64,000 bases of DNA, from contig JADDMT010000100.1 in assembly GCA_021401465.1 (NCBI GenBank), positions 42,249 to 106,248 on the forward strand, written 5' to 3'. A model generated the notes under the pieces. The model had not been told where the DNA came from, did no database searches, and was given only the letters and a program-made list of their open reading frames with translations. Both the position numbers and the translations under genes were made by a program. This DNA is from Teratosphaeria epicoccoides (Eukaryota > Ascomycota > Dothideomycetes > Mycosphaerellales > Teratosphaeriaceae). Shown here one piece after another: positions 1-10,500 of the stretch. Position 1 is the first letter of the stretch, and the number at the start of each line of letters is the position of its first letter.

Positions 1-1279
1 CAGCCGGATCTTCCATGACGACACCCTTTGGTGCACTCTCAGCATTGTCACCAGCAGCACGATTCTTAGTCGGCCTTGACACATTGTCTTGACGATACCA
101 GTTAACCTTGACGAAACGATTGTCAAAGACACTTTTCGGGCTCTTGTACGCTGCGTCGGCTGCAACGTGAGTGCTGAAGTCAACAATCGCCATGCGCTTG
201 TACCGCTGCATGGTGACCTCGCGAACTTCGCCAAAGTCGCTGAAGAAAGAACGCACAGCCTGCTCGTCAAAGTTATCCTCCGGTATGCTTTCCACCACTA
301 TTGTGGTCATACTAGGGTCGTTGAGATGCCTAAAATGCGAGAACGAGGCGCGATCCTTGCCACCTCGCCCTCCACCACGATTGCGGACACGCCCAGAGGA
401 ACCGCCTCTCGAAGCGGCATTGTCAAATTGGAATGATGTGTCAAACCTACCTGATCGAGTAGGTGTTGGAAGGAAGCTCGCGACGGGATTGTTGGGATCA
501 TATTCGTCGCTTGCAGGTAATGTCGGGACGACGTATGGATTCTCACCGTGCTCGAATGGGCAAGCAATTCCTCTCGCGCAGAAGCCTTTCACGTCATAAT
601 CTCTGCAGCGCTGACCGGTACCTTTCACGTGACCATAGCCAGGGCTTGGCATCAGCAGAGGTGCACTGCCAGGCACAGATGGCATTGCCGGCAATGGCGG
701 CAGAGGCAGACCCATAGCCTGCTGGATGGCAAAGAAGGATGAGATGGGGTCGTTTGGGTTGAATGGCGGCATGCCTGGCGGTGGCGTCGGCGGTCGCAAC
801 GGTGGCGCGTGGCTCGTTAGACCCGGCTGTCTCGCATTGTACGCGCTGCCTCGGCGTCCAGGTCGAGACTGCTTAACGGGTCTGTCGCCAGCGTCGTTGC
901 TTTGGAGCTTGTATGTGCTGCTCGAGTCCCAATCGCGATGCGATCTCTTCCGCCCTGCATTGGGCAGGTGCGAAGGCTGCAAGCTTTGGCGTCTCGGTGG
1001 CTGGTAGACTGATGCATCAGGACGCGGTTGCGGCTTGTTCGGGTGGTAGCTCTTGTTTCTGATGGATGCGAAGGTGCTATCAACGAAGTCCCGGGTATCG
1101 TCGCCCAGAAAGTCGACCAGCTGGGTGAGACAGAGCGCTCTCAATTGCTGTTCAGAGGCTTCGGTTTTGAGAAGCTCAAGCACATATTCCGCCAGCGTTT
1201 CCGCATCGGCATCCGATATCTTCTCGAGCTTCGCGGTCAGGTATGTCTTGAACAGCGCATAGTCTTTCTCGGACAGCAT
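1..1279 (-). CDS. RBM26/27-like RNA-binding protein (CCCH finger + RRM), 3' part cut by window edge
   Basis: An open frame without introns runs from the ATG at 1279 to the left edge (about 426 codons, no stop reached). The first ~75 residues are helical and PWI-like. A Pro-rich linker follows. A CCCH zinc finger lies at about residues 225-244 (C-x8-C-x5-C-x3-H, starting CRDYDVKGFC). After a Gly/Arg-rich stretch comes an RRM from about residue 324, with RNP2-like TIVVESIP and RNP1-like MAIVDF segments. This order (PWI-like, CCCH, RRM) is that of human RBM26/RBM27 and fission yeast Rmn1, which act with the nuclear exosome adaptor (MTREC/PAXT) in nuclear RNA decay. The role is inferred from architecture. 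It is divergent from CSF1 with a 289-bp shared promoter. Confidence 0.8.
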   Translation of the reverse strand, partial: MLSEKDYALFKTYLTAKLEKISDADAETLAEYVLELLKTEASEQQLRALCLTQLVDFLGDDTRDFVDSTFASIRNKSYHPNKPQPRPDASVYQPPRRQSLQPSHLPNAGRKRSHRDWDSSSTYKLQSNDAGDRPVKQSRPGRRGSAYNARQPGLTSHAPPLRPPTPPPGMPPFNPNDPISSFFAIQQAMGLPLPPLPAMPSVPGSAPLLMPSPGYGHVKGTGQRCRDYDVKGFCARGIACPFEHGENPYVVPTLPASDEYDPNNPVASFLPTPTRSGRFDTSFQFDNAASRGGSSGRVRNRGGGRGGKDRASFSHFRHLNDPSMTTIVVESIPEDNFDEQAVRSFFSDFGEVREVTMQRYKRMAIVDFSTHVAADAAYKSPKSVFDNRFVKVNWYRQDNVSRPTKNRAAGDNAESAPKGVVMEDPA

Positions 1280-1568
1280 GGCGACGGTGGACGGTTGACA
1301 CTATCTCGATTGCATGTCTTCGAATACCTCACGCGCGTCTATGTAGGTAGGTACTGTATTTTGTTGAGAGCTCCAGGGCCCGCAAGCGCGCGGAATCACT
1401 CCGCTCCTTCACATGCTCGCCATCTACAGTACGCAGTATCGACGGTCCGATTCACGTCCAAAGTACATGGAAAATAGTGCTCAAGGATGCCAAAATCCTA
1501 GATGCTGCGCCGACGATCCGATGCCAACATGAAGCGCTCGCGGTGTATCCCCTCCGCCAGCACCCGCA
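1280..1568. promoter_or_regulatory. Shared divergent promoter of the RBM26-like gene and CSF1
   Basis: These 289 bases separate two start codons pointing away from each other (1279 on minus, 1569 on plus), so both promoters and 5' UTRs must lie here. No clear TATA box or named factor site stands out. Confidence 0.5.
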
Positions 1569-4500
1569 ATGGCCCTCGCGGCAACACCTCTCGGACCTAA
1601 CACCGGTTTCAACTGGGTGTTCCTAATCGAGCTTTTGGTATGCGGCATCCTGGCCATCTTCTTCTTGTTTTACTTCAATCGTCTATTTGCCACTCTGCTG
1701 TCATACACAATACGAGCCTGGACGTGGCACCAACATCGCGCGTACATCGACATCTCGGCGCTCCAAATCAGTCTGCTCGGCGGCCGCATCTTCTTTAAGA
1801 GCATACGCTACCACGCTCACAACATCACAGTCTTGGTTCATGATGGGCACATCACGTGGCGCTACTGGCTCACCGCGGTGCAAGAGGCAGCAATCTTTGG
1901 AGATGCAGAGGAAGGTGCGAAGAAAGGGAAGGAAGGGAAGGAAGGGAAGGCGCGACCCCGAGCCCGGTCCCGGTCTGCTTCCGAGAGAAAGAGCGATTCT
2001 GGCAGCAAGAGCGCACAGGGTGTGAGATCCGTCTCCAGATCCAGAAGGAGCAGCGTCGGCGAGGCGGAAAATGCTGGCGTCAAGAAGAAGGAGCTGCCAT
2101 GTCGCATCTCTGTCAAAGTCTCGGGCGTAGAGGCCTTCATTTACAATCGCAGTCCGGCATATGACATTGTCGTCGACGCCGCTATGCAACATGCCACCGC
2201 CAAATCAAAGCCTTCATCTGGTGATGATGGTCACACGTCAGAGGATGCGCGCACGTCTTCGTCTAGCAGTCAAGGTGATAAGGAGAAGAAGGCACAGCAT
2301 CCGGGCCGCTTTGGTGCGCAGCCCCGAACGTCTGAAACACACGGCACTACCGAGAGTGCTGGTCAGGCTTTTGAGAGTCCTCCAATCCCAGCATGGCTAC
2401 GTGTGTTTCCTGTTAAGATCGAGTGCAAGCGAGCTGCTGCTGCCGTCGGCAACCCGCAAACCACAACTATCGTTACCGCCAAAGTCGAAAAGGCCACTGG
2501 CACGATCGATGCTGCCAAGGCGGGCCCACTTGACTACTACAAATTGCTGTTCAGCTTTGACATTGGAAAGGTGAAGGCTGCCGTGAAGCCGAATCGCGAC
2601 TTCAAGCACAAGCAACTGGACGCTGCCCAGCGCATGTTGGGTGAGTCCGATGTAGAAATTCCTGAACAACAGAAACGCACTGTGAAACCTTTGCGCACAT
2701 TCCAGCAGCGATGGCGGAGTTTCGTACGCTTCTTTCGGAGGAAACGTACTGCCAACGGCTCCATCAGGGCGCCATCAATGTCGTCGGCCAGGATCGCGAA
2801 GGCACCGCGCCCTCGCCCAGACGAGCTTCCGGGCGAGTCGCAATGGCACGGATTGGCTCGCTACCTCGACGACAATGAAGCGGATGAGTCGAGTGCATGG
2901 GATAGTGTTGAGTATGCGAGGGTGTCTGACCTGGTCGAGAGCGAGAGGCTTGGGTTTCGATTCTACTACGATGTGCCCGGTCAGGTGCAGAGCGGCATGC
3001 TCGCGAGCAGCCCGCAGGAGAATTCAGATTTCGATGACGATGACATCAATGGTGCTCCACCACCCGAATACGGCATGGAGTTCTACGTGCACGGAGCTAC
3101 CATCGCGTATGGCCCTTGGGCGGACAGGCAGCGGATTGTCACGCAGAACATGTTCTTTGCGCCCCAATACGCCGACGCAGTGCCAGCAAATCGTCTCACC
3201 GCTGGTCAAACTCGGCTCTGGACAGTATTCCAAATCTATGTTTCTATCGAAGAAAATGTTATTCTGCGTGTGCCCACCCGCGAGTTTTCAAAGGATGACC
3301 AATGGCAAGGACGTGCTGGCGCCAGCCAGAACAGTCGAGCGCAGGGAGACGACGCTGGTAAGCACGGCAAGCGCCGACGGCACCATAAGCGCCAGCGTAA
3401 AGTGAACAAAGGCGGTCCCGGTATCGACGCTCGTCCTTATGGCTGGCTAGACATCATTGTCAAGAAAGATTCAGTCGTGAATTACAAACAAGACATGTAC
3501 GCTCGGCTTTCAGGCTACAAAAACTACCTTGACTTGGACGTCAAATCCGTTGATATGGTCACATCTGTCAACCAGGGCTTGCTCTGGCGCTCTGGATCCA
3601 TCACCCTTGATGCGGACCTCAGCTACCCCCTTGGATGGAACACGCTGCGCAAGTGGCCCTTCAACATTCTCATAAACGACCTGGAGCTGTTCATCCTCCG
3701 TGATCATTTCTTCCTCATCATCGACATCGTCAATGACTGGGCTTCTGGTCCTCCGCCAGATTATTACACTTTTGTGCCTTACTTCTACGAGGTCAACCTG
3801 GACTTCAGGAACTGGTGCATGTATCTGAATGTCAACGATGCAAATATCATCAACGACCCGGAAGACTTTGACAAAAACGACTACTTGACACTCGAAGGTC
3901 GGAGTATGCTCGGCAAGCTGGGCATACCGATGCAGTTCTACCGGCCGAAGCGCAATGAGATTACTTTCGAGGTATTGAGTCTAAATATGGGCATGCGGGT
4001 CTTGAGCCCACCACGGAACACCATGTCTACGTTGGTCAATGACAAACAAGTAGCAGTTCTACCAAAGCTGACCCTCAAGGGTTCATTCGATCAAAACGGT
4101 GATACCAGACCAGGCCTCACTGATGTACTCCGCTTCGATATCGGGTCGAATGGATTGAATCTCAAGGCGTATGGGCAGGTGGTTCGGCAATTCATCAGCC
4201 TCAAGGAAAATTACTTTGGCGATTACATCCACTTCAAGACACTTGAAGAGTTTCAGCATGCTGCAGACGACTTGGAAACCGCAAACGCCAAGACTGTGAC
4301 TCTTCCACACCCACAAACGCCCAACGAGATGGATGTTGTCCTCTGCATCATCATCGAAGAATCCACCGTGCTCCTGCCAACTAACCTTTACTCGGCTCTG
4401 GAGTACGTTCAGATGGACCTGCCCCTTGCCAACCTTGACCTTCGTATCGTGAGCTACTATCTGGATATGGCGTTGAATCTGTCCCCAATCAGCATACTCA

Positions 4501-7500
4501 GCGGCTCGGCCAGCGCGGACGAAGAAGACTCGCCTACAGAGACGGATTCCAAAATCCAGATGTACATCAGCCATACTAATCTGTACGGCCATCGCTGTTT
4601 TGGCTCGCCACCAGATGAACCTGCTTACCTCAGCCAGTGGGATATCAATGTCGGTAGACTCACGGGCGAGTGCTCCAGCACGTTCATACACGATCTCACG
4701 CTTGCAGGTAGAGTCTTTGCTTTCGCATTCCAGGATGGCGAGAACGCTCTGCCCATTTCCTCGCCTCTCATCATTCGAGACATTACCTTCGTGCAGGTGC
4801 GCACTGATATGATACGACTCTGGATGCATGTCGGCCAAGACGCACTTCTCTTCGCAGCGGATCCGATCAGTATTGATACAAATGATTGGTCAAGAGGTCA
4901 CTTCTCGCAACGCGTTAACGTGCTGGCTCCAATGGTCACGGTAGCATGTGCGGATGGACGTAGTGCATCCAGACAAAGATCTCGGGAAGGCTGTAAGCGA
5001 CGGGTGAGGACATATGCTTTCCTACAGACCGGAGTTGCTGTCGACGTTGTCATTCGAGCGCCGCGTTTCAACGATGAGCGAAAAGCACAACAAGCACACG
5101 TGCGGAAATGCGACTTGCGGACCCATAGGACGCCGTTCTTGCGACATAGCCGAGACGATTTACCTGATGACTACTCGGAGGACCCAAATGTTCACCCTGC
5201 TTTCATTCCGGTACCAAGGCCTCCCTTCCCGCTCAGCAAACCTGGACAGCCGCAGAATAGACCCAGGTCGATCAGGTCTGTCGCAATCTTTGCTTCAAAG
5301 CAGTCTGTCAGCTCAAGGAGATCAAAGTCATCGTTATCTGCTTCGATCAATGGCCCTGCACAACCAATCGAGACCCCTGCCCTCAAGTCACTTCATCAAC
5401 ACCCAAGTCTAGAGTCTAGTCAAGGCAATGGGCTAGGCAGCGACTGCTCTTCGAGAAGTTTCGAGAGATATGACAATCTGCTTGATGCCCGAGAGCGTGC
5501 CAGGTTCGGTCTCTCGCCCTCAAGCGTAGCTTTTGCAAGCTCCTTTTCTGAGCCTTATTTTCCACTAGGTGCGGTTCAGCCCGATGAGACGAACGTGCCT
5601 GCTTTTGCATCGCCAATCGAGTCAAAGGACAATGCTAGTGACACCATCTCTTTCTCAGAGACTATTCATGACCCAGACATGGATTTCGAAGCCCAGCACA
5701 CCAGTGTTCTAATTAGAATACAACCAGGCATCAGAGCCTACGTTGAGCCACACGTCGCTATCACAATTGCGAATGTGATGAGTAAAATTGCACCAAAGAA
5801 GCCGGAAGACGTGATGGATGGGTTCCAAATGGACGTCATGGGCACCCTTAGCGGGCGGCAAAGGGCCAAGCAGGGTTCAGCGACTGTGCTCGAAATCAAC
5901 GCTGCACTACCTGCTGCTCGCCTCTGCGCACACCATTCTGCCGAAAGAGATTCTATAGCTGATAAAGTCGACCTCAAAATTAACGCGCTCCAACAGCTTG
6001 TTCGAGTACGCAAGAAGCCTTCCAAAGTGGGCGTCAAAACAGCGCTGGCACTGCACACGGCTGTCGACGGTGTTGTTGCCACATTGAGTGAGCGTCAGAC
6101 CGCCAATGATCTTGCACCTGCCGTCGAAGCTCGCGTTGGAGACCTTCTCACGTGGGTGGTACTCGCGGGCAACAGATCTGTCCATGGCACTGTGCGCCAT
6201 ACCGAGCTCTTGGTGGCAGGCTCTCAGGCCAAATATCTAGCCCATCTAGCTTTGCGCGTCGTGGCCACAGTAGATGACATGCAGGCTCGATTCGCAGCAC
6301 CAATCGAGAGGCAACGCAAGAAACTTCTGCTCCTCATCTGGAAGCTCACGAAGGCAAGCGAAGGCATTGGCGACCCTCCTTTCTTGACACGAATGACATA
6401 CATTCTGCGAGCTTTTCCGTACCATTTTCGCAATCAAGAATCCTGGAAGGTGCTTGCGCGCTTTAGGCATATGCTACACAGTTTGCCGCACAGTGTGAAG
6501 CAAGAGCTGGTCGCACGATTTAGAGATGACAATATTGAGTGCCCAGCAGATGCTCCCAACAAAGTGATCGAGAGCTGGGGTCAGTGGCGCAACTGGGACA
6601 TTCCAAACGTCAGTGACACTCTTGCGTTCAAAATGCTGTACAGTCAAGCAGAGGCCCGGCCTCTGGAGGAGCCAGATCCGCAGGCCTTGACATTGACCAT
6701 AAGATCAGAGCTACTTCGGATCGCACTTGAGCACGGATCACAGGTGAATGCGATTACCATCGAGGAGACTTCACTGGGGGTTGACAGCATTCCTCCAGTC
6801 AAGCCCACTGGTCTCATGTTGGTGGAGGAGAATAAGCGCAGGAAGACGATGCTTCAATTACACACCAGCTCTATTGGTGTCTCATGCAACTGGAGTGCGG
6901 TCGTCATCGCTGAAGCCGTGCTACCTCTCGTGGATGACTTCAAGAGAATGGCCGCCCGACCAAAACAACCGCTAACACAGAAAAGCATGTCATACAAGAT
7001 TGTCGATGAGCTCGAGCGGCACGATTTTCATATTGTCGTGTCCACTGACACCGGCAGTCTTAGTCTGCAGACTATGAACATACTTTACCGGGCGCACCTG
7101 GAGGGTTTGAAGATGTCGCTTATTGGCACTACCCAGGGTGGCGAGCGTTACGGACAGTGTGCAAGTGCCTTGCTCAATATCAACCGAGCCGTCGCTGAGT
7201 TACATGGACCGACCAGTTGCATACTCCAGACGTTGCTGAAATCGCCAAGTCTTTACATCGACCACCTGCAGCCCGCCTCGCCAGGTGTGGCACCACCGAC
7301 TCTCACCATTGCTGCAGCATATGACGAGCTCAATATTACGGTAATGGAGCAGCTAGTCGGTATCTTGCACGTTGCCGACTCCGTAATCTCTGATGAGGTG
7401 GCAAAGATCATGCAGCTCGTCAAGATCGCCACACTTGGCAATCCGCAGGTTCCGAAGCAACCTGACGACGTTGCTGCTGAGCATGGCATTGAATTCAACA

Positions 7501-10500
7501 TCGGAATCTTGGCAGGTGCGGTGCATATGGAGATCTCTCTTTTGCAGTCGCTGAGCTATTGTCTTGATAGCGACTCTGCCAGTATCAGAGTCATGCCTCG
7601 CCTTTCTGGTGACAGAACTGTCAGTATCGACTTCGACGTGGGAAGACAGAGTCATGGTTTTGTCAATCTCAGTAAAGGGCAGCGCCACCGTCAGGGTATG
7701 CTGGAGATGCCGCCCATCAATGGACATGTTGGCTTGGGCATCTCCGCCCTGGAGAACTCGATGTCTGTCGTCACGACCATTGAACGAATCGAGATAGATG
7801 CCGCTGCTATCCAGGGCATCGTCTCCGTCATCAGCAAGCCAGAGCTTGAGCACGTTTTTAGTGAAACTCAGAACACATTTCAAGATATACAGCATCATAT
7901 TGACCAGCTTGAAAGCGCGCCGGGTGAGGAGAGCCCGAATGCAGGAACAGCGCAGAAGAAGATGCTCTTCGATGTACGCTTGGCTCTACTTGGTGTTCGA
8001 GTGTCTGCCTCCACACCACAAATCAAAAGCAGATCGACTGCGGAAGTCGAGTTTGGCATTGGCCCGGTCCACGCTACCGCATCAAATCGAAACGCTGTCT
8101 CAATCATCCCGGAGGTGCGAGCCAATATACAGGACATTGGAGCACGGTTTTGGATCAATGACAGGGCCAAGGTTTTGCCTCGCGGAGATGCCACTTTTGG
8201 GATCAAACTCCACTTCAACTCTTCCGGTGACCCATCCGGCGCCGTCGCTCGCGAGCTCAGTATTGAGAGTAACAATCTCGAGATCAATGGCTATCCTGAG
8301 ACCGCCGCGACTGCCATTGATGTAATCAACCATCTGCAAGATCGACTCCGTGATCTGGACTTGTCAAAGGAAGTGGAATATCTTCGTCGTCTTCGAGACT
8401 CTCGTAAAGACAGAGTCATGCGGAAGATACTGGCAAAGAAGCGTGCAGCTTCAAATGCCGATGGCGCAGCAGGCTTTTCTGCGCAAGATCTGTTGTCCGT
8501 CAAGACACACGTCGCATTGTCCAATATTCGAGCCAGCTGGCTTGTGGATCGAAGATTTGCGGCACTAGCTGAACATCGACCGGATGATGCCGTGTTCACC
8601 ATATCAAGTATTCAATTCACTACGAGAGGCGGGAACGAAGCGCGTTTGTCCATCAATGAGATAATGTTGCAGCTTGCCCAGAAGCGCGTGAGTCTGACGC
8701 AGCGGTCTCTTAACTCGGCTTTGATACCAAAGGTCGAATTCAGCGTGCGGTACTGGTCTGTCAACAAGAACGGAAGCCTCGCTTTCAAAGCGACGGGTAC
8801 GCCACTCGACCTTCGTCTGGAATCTCGGTTCATAATTCCAGTGAAGGCGGTCCAGAACTCGATTGAATATGCTATCGATGAGTTCAAGACTGGCACTGCC
8901 ACGTGGGAAAGCATACCTACGGCATCCGGTGCACCCAGGCAGACCATGATCGATGCGAAGCGCATTGCTTCTCTGCTTGTGGAGGCCGAATTCGCTGGAG
9001 CGCAGGTCTATCTCCAAGGATCCTGCAGGTCACCAGAGACTCTCGGCTCGCTCGCTGCACCATCGCAGCAGCAGCAGTCTCACCATGGTCGATACGGCCA
9101 ATTTGCTGCTGAAGGCGAGCTGATGCATACGACGCTCAAATCACCTGGTATCGCTCTCAAGCTCGAATACAACTCTCTTGGAAGCCAGCCTCGGGTCAAT
9201 GGTGAAATGCAGATAGAAGCTTCAACCAATAATTTGCTCCCGAATGTTGTACCGCTTGTGCTTGAAATCTCGACTGGTGTGAAGGAGGTAATGCAGAATA
9301 GCGAGCAAGACGAAGACCGGAGGCCAAAGCCAGAAACTCCGCCGCAAAAGGAGCAACAGATCAAAGCGCCACAGAAGCACTTCGAGGAAGATTCAATAGT
9401 CGCCACGAACCCATGCAGCATTTTCGGCAAGACCAAGGTCGACCTCGGCCTCCGTATCTGCAGACAAGAATTTGGCTTGTCTTGTCAGCCCATTGCTCGT
9501 GTGGACGCGAAGGCTGTGCTGGACGACTTCTATTTCACTATGAACACCATCGAATCAGAAGCTTTTGGCCACTTCTTCGCCATGTCCGCTGTCCTGTCCA
9601 AGCTGTCCGCTCAGGTCAAGCATATGTACTCACGGGAGCCGACTTTCAGCTTCGACATGGACTCGATTGTGCTGTCATTGATGAACAGCAAGCATCTCAG
9701 TGGCGTCAATGGCATCTCGGCCATTGTCAAGATCAATCCCACGAAGCTTTCGATCAACGCGAAGCAGCTGCAGGACTTGCTATTGTTCCGCGAGATCTGG
9801 TTACCACCAGAGATCCGGGAAGCTGCGCCTCCATCACCAAATGCTCCGTCTACGCGGCCGGATGACTACATTGTCCAGAAGTATCAGCTGGCTGCTGCCG
9901 CTGCGGCGTTCCCGTGGAATGCGACAGTGTCCGTGGCGAAGTTGTCTGTTGAGCTAGATCTGGGCCAGAGCATCGGTAAGAGCTCGTTCGCCATCACGAA
10001 CTTGTGGGCGTCTCAGCAGAAGACGTCAGACTGGGAGCAGAATCTCTGCATCGGTCTAGAAGAAATGGGTCTTGATAGTACCGGGCGCATGAGTGGTTTC
10101 ATCCAGCTGGCTGGTCTTGGCATCCGCACATCGATCAAGTGGCCCTATGATACAAAGCAAGAGGGCAAGACACCACAAATCCAGGCATCCATTGGCTTCG
10201 GCAAGTTGCGTGCCAAGGCGGCTTTCGATTACCAGGCCTTTGCTTTTGGTGACATTGAGGAATTTGACTTCCTGATGTACAATGTGCGCGACAAACGCCC
10301 TCACGCGAGGGACACGGATCGGCTGGTCGCTGTGTTGGATTGCGGCAAGGCTTACGTCTTTTGCACTTCCACCAGTCCCGCCCAGGCTCTCGGTTTGTAT
10401 CAGGCCTTTGATCGCTTGATACAAGAGAAGCAAACCGCGTTTGCGCAGTCGCTGAAGGACATTGAGAAGCACTTGCGCCGATCAAGCACTAGAGTGACAA